Below are positions 14,401-19,054 of a stretch of DNA of 19,054 bases, piece by piece; positions within the stretch are counted from its first letter, which is position 1; every line of letters starts with the position of its first letter. A program made the position numbers and the translations under genes. Under the pieces are notes generated by a model. It searched no databases and was not told the DNA's origin. It saw only the letters and a program-made list of their open reading frames with translations. This DNA is from Pirellulales bacterium (lineage in GTDB: Bacteria > Planctomycetota > Planctomycetia > Pirellulales > JALHLM01), in assembly GCA_022844585.1 (NCBI GenBank), contig JALHLM010000039.1, positions 1-19,054 on the forward strand, read 5' to 3'.

Positions 14401-16225
14401 CCGACTTGAACGCGGCGGCGCGAATTGTGCGCGTGGTGTTGACGGTGATCGGCGACGAATAGAGCGTGCTGGAGGCCGTCGGCATGGAGCCGTCGGTCGT
14501 GTAGCGAATTTGCGCACCGGGCGTGGTGGTTGTCAGCGTCAAGGGGAACGACGAGGTTTTCCAACCGTGCTCCACGCTGAACGTGGGCGCCGCGACGAAA
14601 TCGACGAAGCCGGTGGAGGGATTGAAGTCTCCCGGCGAGGCTTGTTGAAAATAGCGCAACTGGCCGTTGGTGGCGGTGATTTCCGAGAGCTGCGCCGTGA
14701 GCAAAAACTCGTTGCTGTTGATAGCTTCGTTCAGACCATGGATTGCCAGGATGTTCGTCTGACCGGCGACCAGGAGTCCGATGTGCTCCGAGATATCAAT
14801 GTTCTCTTCCAGCACGGCCAGACTTTCCGCGCGATCGCTGGAGGCCAACGTGTTATACGCCACGCTGGCCGGCGCGTTGCGGCGCGCGACTTCCGTGCCG
14901 TTGAGATAGACGACGATCGCGTCGTCGTAACGCACGCGCAGCGTCAACGAATCCAACTCGGCCGGATTGGCGACCGTGAACGGCGCCCGCATGTAGACCG
15001 TCGACTTACTGTTGTGCATGCTGGCTTCGACATCGGTGTCGATGTAGTTGCCAAAGCCCACTCCACCGCCGCCGGAAGGATCGGTCTCGACGGCCAGGCC
15101 GCCGGCGCCCGTGTTGCCAACCAAATCGAAATTGGCGTTGTAGGAACCGTGCGCGCCTTGTGCGGCGAACAGTTCGACCGCCGCGCCGCCGCCGCGCTCA
15201 AAGAACAGCAACCGGATCGGATACTTCCCGGCCGCCGGGAAATTGAAGGTCTGAAGCGTATCCGATGCGCCGCGCAGGCAATCGCATTGCGTGGTGAAGT
15301 TGCCGACTTGCAGCTTGAAACCGTCATCGCTGTTGACGCCGAAGGTCCATTGCCCGGCCGCGGGAATCGTGATCGTGCCGACGGATTCGGTGATGAAATC
15401 CTCGGTATCATTGCCGACTGCGCTACCGGGAAATGGCAGGTCGCTGGAAAAATGTCCGGTACCGCCGTTCTCCAGAAAGTTCACAACCGGCGTGATTTGC
15501 GTGACGACGCTCACCTGTTGCGAAGGAGTAACGAGCAAGGTCTCGGCTTCCGACAACGACGATACCGAGCCGTTCGACTTGACCTTCTTGGTCGTCATGC
15601 CCGGCACGGCCACTTCGTAGCCGATCGCCGTCGTGGCGTTGGTGAAGGCGAAGTCGTTGAAGGTGCGTTGCGTCCAGTTTGGTTCCAGATTGTTGTTCGC
15701 TGGGAAGAAGATCTTTCCCGTGCCCCCTTCGGCGACCAGATCGGTGATCGCAACGCTTTGTTCCACGCCGTATGACACGTCCGGATACTGCTGCCCGAAC
15801 GTGGGATCGAACGCGGAGACGATCTGGATTTGGTTGTTGCTGGGATTGCGGCGCGTGAGCGCGAGGTACTCGCCGTCGCCGGAGATGCCGAAGTTTGTGT
15901 GGAGTTGCTGGCCCGCGACGGCGCGATCTTTATTTGATGCAAAGACGACGAGGAAGTTGCCGGCCGTCAGCGTTTGCGACGGGAACTCCCATTTGTCGAG
16001 TTCGGTTGCGTCGTCGGTCAGATACCAATCGTTAAGATTGAAATCGTCGGGACCGGGATTGTAGATTTCGATCCAGTCGGATCGGTCGCCGTCTTCGTCC
16101 TGAATGCCGGACTCATTGAGCGCCATGAATTCGGTGATTAACGGCAAACCATCCATCACCCAGCGGGCTTCGAGCCGTTCGACTTGCGAGCCTTGCTTCT
16201 TCGGACGGGAATGTGTCGGGCGCAT
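8366..16225 (-). CDS. Giant CotH-kinase/lamin-tail/cadherin-like/dockerin exoprotein (2,619 aa)
   Basis: Approximate domain order: basic N-terminus with VERLEARWVMDG, a variant of the planctomycete extracellular motif; lamin-tail domain (25-122); PA14-like module (258-368); an MHN...YLNG module (about 400-520); chitobiase-C-like domain (545-625); CotH kinase domain (678-1098); second chitobiase-C-like segment (1108-1155); second PA14-like and MHN...YLNG modules (1250-1520); three more lamin-tail domains (1555-2025); four cadherin/Ig-like repeats (2055-2450); and dockerin-like paired loops DTNGDGEVNIAD and DTNGDGVVSVTD. The CotH part keeps IRIRGGFS...NPKHAF (a lysine where CotH proteins bind ATP), FINGIYWGLFQSQE, NNWYGLRD and FFAHDNEHTLL with its acidic pair, so kinase activity is plausible. 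CotH proteins phosphorylate spore-coat proteins in Bacillus; the target here is unknown. I chose ATG 16225; GTG 16267 would add 14 residues. The last 12 residues lie in a dispersed repeat. Confidence 0.9.
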   Translation of the reverse strand: MRPTHSRPKKQGSQVERLEARWVMDGLPLITEFMALNESGIQDEDGDRSDWIEIYNPGPDDFNLNDWYLTDDATELDKWEFPSQTLTAGNFLVVFASNKDRAVAGQQLHTNFGISGDGEYLALTRRNPSNNQIQIVSAFDPTFGQQYPDVSYGVEQSVAITDLVAEGGTGKIFFPANNNLEPNWTQRTFNDFAFTNATTAIGYEVAVPGMTTKKVKSNGSVSSLSEAETLLVTPSQQVSVVTQITPVVNFLENGGTGHFSSDLPFPGSAVGNDTEDFITESVGTITIPAAGQWTFGVNSDDGFKLQVGNFTTQCDCLRGASDTLQTFNFPAAGKYPIRLLFFERGGGAAVELFAAQGAHGSYNANFDLVGNTGAGGLAVETDPSGGGGVGFGNYIDTDVEASMHNSKSTVYMRAPFTVANPAELDSLTLRVRYDDAIVVYLNGTEVARRNAPASVAYNTLASSDRAESLAVLEENIDISEHIGLLVAGQTNILAIHGLNEAINSNEFLLTAQLSEITATNGQLRYFQQASPGDFNPSTGFVDFVAAPTFSVEHGWKTSSFPLTLTTTTPGAQIRYTTDGSMPTASSTLYSSPITVNTTRTIRAAAFKSGFEPSRAETATYLFMSNVLTQQPTGQVPGPGWAASGVNGQDMDYGMDPDIVNHGTYGPLVDDALLDISSVSVVMDLDDLFDPSTGIYVNASGEGRQWERAASVELIHPDGTQGFQIDAGIRIRGGFSRTGDNPKHAFRLFFRDEYEGDLNYAWFGNEGVDEFENMDLRTAQNYSWSFGGDSQNTMNRDVFSRDLQRDLGDPYTRSRYHHLFINGIYWGLFQSQERSEAAFAASYFGGEKDNYDVVKAEAGPYTLQATDGNLEAFQDFWEGANAVANAANAAQRFELYQKLKGLNPDGTRNPNYAVHLDSRNLIDYMLAIIYGGNLDAPISNFLGNSAINNWYGLRDRTGDEGWRFFAHDNEHTLLNVNEDRTGPFPAGAQFQHANPQWIFQQLWESEDFRLEVADRVQQTFFGSGALTPAANAARFNARKNELDLPIIAESARWGDSKREPAFTKADWQNTINGIVNNYFPARTNVVLNQLKQDGLYPDIDPPVHVPNGGNVPSGHDIEFATIDGVIYYTIDGSDPRLPGGGISPDAIAYNNVATYVSSSTSARWRVPDGTEGAWQQPGFNHNSWSSGPMPIGFDTGTISSGPGFTVRTLDTSSGNIDSINTASNLLNGNTSGFTIASDTSTVMSYVNLGDPGDFGSPPNLAVPGTVDREQYAIRATATITIPVGTWTLAVGSDDGFRLTIPNTTFTSRFNQNGTQPTNGFSYSSPRGHGQSGGTFTVSGSPLTTTIQLDFYEAGGGDSLELSLASGSQGGFNGNFQILQNGTFGWSTTTTAIPFDFDPLIETDIQASMHNVRAGAYLRMPFNASSVSSVQALNLQMKYDDGFIAYLNGVKVAERNAPASPTFSSTATVSRADQQAVVFETIDISNFRQHLINGANVLAIHGLNVSAGETDFFIEAQLDSYSVGSGTSLTESAIVNARTLQGGDWSAMATAEYFIGTPASASNFTITELNYNPSEPTPAEVAAGFLSENDFEFVELRNTSGQAIDLAGVEFVGLTFNFSGSDIVSLDPGKYVLIVSNRAAFEMRYGTDLPIAGVFTGGLANGGEQLTVKARNGNDIDNFTFDDGGAWPGRADGNGSSLEVISVTGDYNDPQNWRPSTEYDGSPGKAGIGNFTDIVVNEVLTHTDLPQKDAVELYNTTNASINVGGWYLSDSNNNYAKFRIPNNTIIPAHGYLVYDEDDFNPNPSNPGPNDFSFSAAEGDDTWLLAANTSGKLLRFADRGEFGAAANGVSFGRWPNGTGELFPMTEVTLGGPNSGPLFGPVLISEVMYNPLAAAGDDDLEFIELYNNTANPIDLSNWRISGGVDLVFAAGQTIDPLQALVIVRFNPADTVKANAFRTHYGIGQEVDLVGPYDPLSLPNNDGTVRLERPDEPPANQPELIPYLLVDQVKYDNVAPWPQLPNASGDSLTRLATTAFGDFSTSWGGEQATPGDTDFAPNNLPTISAIDSLTIDEDGATPSLVFTIGDVETPAGSLTVTRSSSNTTLVPNANIVISGTGANRSVVVTPAGNQFGSATITITVDDGDDQVTETFVVTVNPINDLPTISAIASRSIPEDGNTGAIAFTIGDVETALGSLVLTAESSNTNLVPLANIVFGGSGASRTVTVTPAGNVSGAAIITITLSDGTAVAIEDFELAVDPVNDPPTISAIADLSIDENTSTAPLAFTVGDPETAAGSLTVSAVSSNPTLVRNLGIVLGGSGANRTVTVTPEANTFGTATITLTVSDGTTSVEESFVLTVVDVSYPPTITPIGDITIQENTSTDVIEFTIGDLDSPLGSLLVSAVSSNPTLVRNFGLVFGGTGANRTLVVTPVADQTGTATITIMVTDGVLTTNEAFVLTVEAETTLLGDTNGDGEVNIADLNNVRNSFGATGAAAIGDTNGDGVVSVTDLNNVRNNFGASSNGSPSLTTLVGAPQSISTSRMLDSHTVAVSVDGTRLTLGGAPVLLARRKSERNAAKESAADLLFGQMSGERLPLEVLNAPSDSSQIGHRAHISKPQKGRPSVARG
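8863..10069 (-). repeat. Four tandem cadherin/Ig-like coding repeats
   Basis: Inside the giant gene, four units of about 98 codons begin LPTISAI, LPTISAI, PPTISAI and PPTITPI. Each contains a GSL...SSNxTLV segment, GxGANR or GASR, and a TATITITVxDG-like strand. Units three and four share SAVSSNPTLVRN exactly. The similarity extends to the DNA level, which points to recent duplication or gene conversion. Such repeats usually form rigid stalks that extend binding domains from the cell. Confidence 0.8.
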
Positions 16226-16360
16226 AGATTCAGACTTAGAAGGGAGTGGTGGGCGCGAATTTCTCACCTCGGCGCGGACACGGTTCCGCCAGCGACGCTA
16301 TCAAGAGGTCGCCGCGCGTCCCGCCGAGTCTGTTCCGGCACCTGACAAGGCGAACGAAAG

Positions 16361-16386
16361 GGCCAATCCGACCAGTTCGGATTGCC
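16361..16386. repeat. Hairpin in the leader of the giant exoprotein gene
   Basis: GGCCAATCCGA (16361-16371), loop CCAGT, and TCGGATTGCC (16377-16386) give a 10-bp stem with one bulged C. If the leftward promoter at 16462-16490 is real, this stem would lie in its 5' untranslated leader. There is no T-run in either direction. Confidence 0.5.
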
Positions 16387-16461
16387 TGTCAGGCGCTACA
16401 AGGTCAAAGGGGATCAGCCAGTTCGGATGGAATTCCGACGAAATGAGCCGCCTTCCTGTTC

Positions 16462-16490
16462 CTTATAAACGGAATTTTAGTTTCCGACAA
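16462..16490 (-). promoter_or_regulatory. Candidate promoter for the giant CotH exoprotein gene
   Basis: On the minus strand TTGTCG (16490-16485) and TATAAG (16467-16462) are 17 bases apart, in a patch that is AT-rich against the GC-rich surroundings. It would give a leader of about 230 bases before ATG 16225. Prediction by hexamers and spacing only. Confidence 0.45.
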
Positions 16491-16641
16491 GAAAATTGTT
16501 AAGACTGTGCGCGGCTGCCGACTTTTCGTAAGGCATTTTCGGCGTGACACTTACAGCAAAGGGCCAGACGCACCACCCCCCAGAGGTATAGGGCGTTACG
16601 GGGCAGGCCGAAAATCCCGCCGCGGCCCCATCATCCGACCA

Positions 16642-16671
16642 TTGCCAGATTTGGTCACGTTCCGGTAGACT
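16642..16671 (+). promoter_or_regulatory. Candidate promoter for ffh-rpsP-trmD
   Basis: TTGCCA (16642-16647) and TAGACT (16666-16671) are 18 bases apart, about 60 bases before the ffh start. The TAGACT -10 is the same hexamer proposed for the zinc-ribbon gene. This is the only good candidate I see close to ffh. Confidence 0.5.
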
Positions 16672-16732
16672 ACGGGTTTTCGCCGTCCAGGAAGTGGGCG
16701 GCGATGCGCTTTCACCCGAACCGTGACACGCG

Positions 16733-18211
16733 ATGTTTGAGTCGTTACAGCAAGGACTTAGCTCAGCGTTTAAGACGCTGACCGGTCAGGCCAAACTGAC
16801 CGAATCGAACATGCGCGAAGGTCTGCGCCTGGTCGAGCAGGCCCTGCTGGAAGCCGACGTCAGTTTCCGCGTCGCCAAAGACTTCACCGCCCGGGTGGCG
16901 GAGCAGGCAGTCGGGCAGCAGGTGCTGGCTTCGTTGAATCCCGGCCAGCAATTGATCGGCATCGTGCATAGCGAGCTGGTCAGTTTGATGGGCCCGGTCG
17001 ATCACGAAATCCTCGCCCGCAAAGACATAACCGTCTTGATGATGTGCGGTCTGCAGGGGTCAGGAAAGACGACCACCTGCGGCAAGCTGTCCCGGTATCT
17101 GCGCGAACGCAAGCAGCGGCCGATGATGGTCGCCGCCGACTTGCAACGCCCCGCGGCCGTGCATCAATTGCACGTGCTGGGCGACCAATTGGGCGTGCCC
17201 GTTTACTCTGAGGATGGCGCGACCGACCCGGTTCAGGTTTGCCAGAACGCCTTGGCCAAGGCCAAGAAGGAAGGCGCCAACGTCCTGATCTTGGATACGG
17301 CCGGGCGGCTGCACATCGACGAAGAGTTGATGGGGCAGCTGAAACGGATCGACGCGAAATGCCAGCCGGACCAGGTAATGTTGGTCGTCGACGGCATGAC
17401 GGGCCAGGACGCGGTGAACAGCGCCAAGGCGTTCAACGATGCCTTGGAGCTCGACGGCGTGATCATGACCAAACTCGACGGCGACGCCCGCGGTGGTGCG
17501 GCGCTGTCGGTCAAAGCCGTCACCGGCGTGCCGCTCAAGTTCATTGGCGTCGGGGAACATCTCGACGCGCTCGAGGAATTCCATCCCGATCGGCTGGCCG
17601 GCCGCATTTTGGGGATGGGCGATATCGTCTCGCTGTTCGAGCAGGCGCAGCAGAAGTTCGATCAGGACGAGATGCTGCTGCAGGAGGAACGACTCCGACA
17701 AGGCGAATTCACGCTCGACGACTTCCGCAAGACGATGGCCCAAGTGCGCCGTTTGGGCCCGCTGCAAAAAGTGATGGGCATGATCCCCGGCATGAGCGGC
17801 CTGGCGAACATGATGGCCAATAACGAGGACGCCGAAAAGGACATGCAGCGCTTGTTCGGCATCATCGATTCGATGACGCCGGAAGAGCGCCGTAACCCGA
17901 GCAAGACAATCGACGCCAGCCGCCGACGACGGATCGCGGCGGGCGCCGGGGTCGAACCGGCGGAGGTCAGCGGCCTCGTCAAGCAGTTCGACGGCATGGC
18001 CGACGTGATGAAGTCAATGACCGGCATGGGGGTCAAGGATCGCTTTAAGAAGATTCAACAGCTGCAAAGCGGCGGGCTCTTGGATCCCGGATCCCGCCTC
18101 GCGCGGGAGAAAAAGGGGACCGGCAAGCGGCTCACGTCCGACGAACGCAATAAGCTCAAGAAACAACGAGAAAAAGAACTGCGCCGCAAGAAGCGCGAGC
18201 AGAGGAAGTAA
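16733..18211 (+). CDS. ffh: Signal recognition particle protein Ffh (SRP54), 492 aa
   Basis: The GTPase of the signal recognition particle binds SRP RNA and signal sequences as they leave the ribosome, then delivers the ribosome to FtsY at the membrane. The N domain is residues 1-95. The G domain has the P-loop GLQGSGKT (106-113), DLQRPAA (136-142; DTYRPAA is more usual), DTAGR (188-192), TKLD (246-249) and GVGE (272-275). The methionine-rich M domain (about 300-440) carries MGMIPGMSGLANMM (348-361) and the RNA-binding helix SRRRRIAAG (396-404). The C-terminal 40 residues are a lysine/arginine-rich tail, longer than in Escherichia coli Ffh and possibly an extra RNA contact. I see no good Shine-Dalgarno before the ATG. 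The start is chosen because MFESLQQGLSSAFK is the standard family opening. It leads into rpsP after a palindromic spacer. Confidence 0.98.
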   Translation: MFESLQQGLSSAFKTLTGQAKLTESNMREGLRLVEQALLEADVSFRVAKDFTARVAEQAVGQQVLASLNPGQQLIGIVHSELVSLMGPVDHEILARKDITVLMMCGLQGSGKTTTCGKLSRYLRERKQRPMMVAADLQRPAAVHQLHVLGDQLGVPVYSEDGATDPVQVCQNALAKAKKEGANVLILDTAGRLHIDEELMGQLKRIDAKCQPDQVMLVVDGMTGQDAVNSAKAFNDALELDGVIMTKLDGDARGGAALSVKAVTGVPLKFIGVGEHLDALEEFHPDRLAGRILGMGDIVSLFEQAQQKFDQDEMLLQEERLRQGEFTLDDFRKTMAQVRRLGPLQKVMGMIPGMSGLANMMANNEDAEKDMQRLFGIIDSMTPEERRNPSKTIDASRRRRIAAGAGVEPAEVSGLVKQFDGMADVMKSMTGMGVKDRFKKIQQLQSGGLLDPGSRLAREKKGTGKRLTSDERNKLKKQREKELRRKKREQRK

Positions 18212-18213
18212 CT

Positions 18214-18288
<75 letters not shown>

Positions 18289-18329
18289 GTGACACCGCAT
18301 TCACCATTTGAACCTGGAGAGATACTGTC

Positions 18330-18731
18330 GTGGCCGTACGCATTCGCATGAAACGATTGGGGCGCAAGCATCGCCCGTTCTTCCGCATCTGCGCCACCGA
18401 CTCGCGCCGTCCGCGCGACGGGCAGGTGATCGAAGAGTTGGGCACTTACGACCCGATGATCACCGACACCGACGCTCGCGCCTTGCTGAATGGCGATCGT
18501 ATCCAGTATTGGATCGGCGTCGGCGCTCAGCCGAGCGACAAGGTGAAGGTATTGATTCGCAAGTACGGTCTGAACGGCACGCACGTGCCCGCGCAGCAAG
18601 CGGCGCGCGAGCGTCTGGCGATGCCGAAGGTCGTGCCGCCGGCGCCGAAGCCGGTCGAGATCGTCAAGAAGGCCGCTCCGGTCGCGGAAGCACCGGCCGA
18701 AGCGCCCGCCGAGGAAACCGCGGCTGAATAA
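18330..18731 (+). CDS. rpsP: 30S ribosomal protein bS16 with acidic Ala/Pro/Glu tail (133 aa)
   Basis: bS16 is an assembly protein of the 30S subunit that binds 16S rRNA. The first 80 or so residues are the full family: AVRIRMKRLGRKHRPFFRI (2-20), SRRPRDGQVIEELGTYDP (25-42), and DRIQYWIGVGAQPSD (56-70). Residues about 95-133 are a low-complexity tail rich in alanine, proline and glutamate, absent from the roughly 80-residue E. coli protein. The start is GTG 18330, with GGAGA at 18316-18320; the residues after it match the normal bS16 opening. It is followed by trmD after 14 bases, so the two are almost certainly co-transcribed. Confidence 0.97.
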   Translation: MAVRIRMKRLGRKHRPFFRICATDSRRPRDGQVIEELGTYDPMITDTDARALLNGDRIQYWIGVGAQPSDKVKVLIRKYGLNGTHVPAQQAARERLAMPKVVPPAPKPVEIVKKAAPVAEAPAEAPAEETAAE

Positions 18732-18745
18732 GCCGCGTGAGCGCC

Positions 18746-19054
18746 ATGCGATTCGACGTGCTGACCCTATTCCCGGAGATGTTCCCGGGCTACCTGGGGC
18801 AAAGCCTGTTGAAGCTGGCGATCGATCGCGGCCTGGTCGAGGTGCGGCTGCATAACATCCGCGATTGGGCCGAAGGAAAGCACAATACCGTGGACGATCG
18901 TCCCTTCGGGGGCGGGCCCGGCATGGTGCTGATGGTGGAGCCGGTCATCAAGTGCATCGAGGCGGTCCGTGCGGAGACGGAATCGCCGGGGCATTTGGTG
19001 ATGTTGACCCCGACGGGTCGCCGGCTGAGCCAGGCGGTGATCGAGGAGTTGTCG
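18746..19054 (+). CDS. trmD: tRNA (guanine-37-N1)-methyltransferase TrmD, cut at window edge
   Basis: TrmD methylates G37 next to the anticodon, using S-adenosylmethionine, and prevents +1 frameshifts. The visible 103 residues are the N-terminal part of the SPOUT methyltransferase domain: MRFDVLTLFPEMFPGY (1-16), LHNIRDWAEGKHNTVDDRPF (35-54), GGGPGMVLMVEP (55-66), and LTPTGRRLSQ (87-96), which belongs to the cofactor-binding knot. An in-frame GTG at 18737 is an alternative start, but ATG 18746 matches the family opening. The C-terminal half, with the tRNA-binding domain, lies beyond the window. rimM, which lies between rpsP and trmD in E. coli, is absent here. Confidence 0.95.
   Translation, partial: MRFDVLTLFPEMFPGYLGQSLLKLAIDRGLVEVRLHNIRDWAEGKHNTVDDRPFGGGPGMVLMVEPVIKCIEAVRAETESPGHLVMLTPTGRRLSQAVIEELS

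Larger units (their letters stand above)
16226..16732. other. Divergent control region between the giant exoprotein and ffh, about 507 bp
   Basis: No coding gene is supported. It holds a candidate leftward promoter (16462-16490), a hairpin in the leader of the leftward gene (16361-16386), a nearby repeat of CCAGTTCGGAT (16372-16382 and 16418-16428), and a candidate rightward promoter for ffh (16642-16671). I looked for a signal recognition particle RNA next to ffh and did not find the conserved apical-loop sequence. Confidence 0.6.

Noticed and set aside
13175..15775. An 866-codon open frame on the plus strand, antisense to the giant CotH gene
   Set aside because: Its translation is rich in R, G, V, H and E with no domain or motif, whereas the opposite strand encodes well-defined domains throughout. 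Long antisense frames are expected in GC-rich genes.
16268..16732. Possible SRP RNA (ffs) gene next to ffh
   Set aside because: The conserved apical-loop sequence with GGAAGGAAGCAG-type bases is not present on either strand.

Overview
The window looks like chromosomal DNA of a GC-rich planctomycete, probably of the Pirellula/Rhodopirellula type. Three things suggest this: two very large secreted proteins with short N-terminal motifs like the planctomycete extracellular motif (LEERRLLA and VERLEARWVMD), a dockerin-like tail of the DTNGDG...DLNNVRNNFG kind, and a DUF1080 (3-keto-disaccharide hydrolase) protein. No taxonomic marker such as rRNA is present, so this is inference.

Layout, left to right. 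(1) 1-4918, minus strand: the N-terminal ~1,640 codons of a giant exoprotein that runs off the left edge. It has a sorting motif, an N-terminal beta-rich domain, a DUF4394 repeat domain, two Calx-beta domains and at least eight VCBS/cadherin-like repeats plus the start of a ninth. (2) 4934-5388: a divergent intergenic region with an interrupted inverted repeat and a candidate promoter. (3) 5389-5883, plus: a 164-aa protein with three zinc-ribbon nodes. (4) 5884-6285: an intergenic region holding hairpin-rich repeat DNA. (5) 6286-6957, plus: a secreted DUF1080 protein. (6) 6962-7103: a palindromic element between convergent genes. (7) 7091-8077, minus: a secreted protein of unknown function. 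(8) 8304-8402: a second copy of the hairpin repeat, overlapping the 3' end of the next gene. (9) 8366-16225, minus: a 2,619-aa modular exoprotein with lamin-tail, PA14-like, chitobiase-C-like, CotH-kinase, cadherin/Ig-like and dockerin-like parts. (10) 16226-16732: a divergent control region. (11) 16733-19054, plus: ffh, rpsP and the start of trmD, a conserved housekeeping cluster of protein targeting and translation genes.

The left 16 kb is cell-surface or secreted material of accessory character and the right 3 kb is core. The two giant proteins are probably exported and calcium-dependent (VCBS, Calx-beta and EF-hand-like dockerin loops), acting in adhesion, matrix building or surface scaffolding. 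The DUF1080 protein fits carbohydrate processing outside the cytoplasm. Nothing ties these genes into one pathway beyond shared export. I see no mobile element with a transposase, no CRISPR array, no tRNA or rRNA, and no complete defence or biosynthetic system.

The most unusual signals are at the DNA level. Two dispersed repeat families sit in the gaps between genes. One is a three-hairpin element with a stem change that stays paired between its two copies. The other is an AATGA(C/T)GAAT palindromic family. Copies of both families supply the stop codons of neighbouring minus-strand genes.
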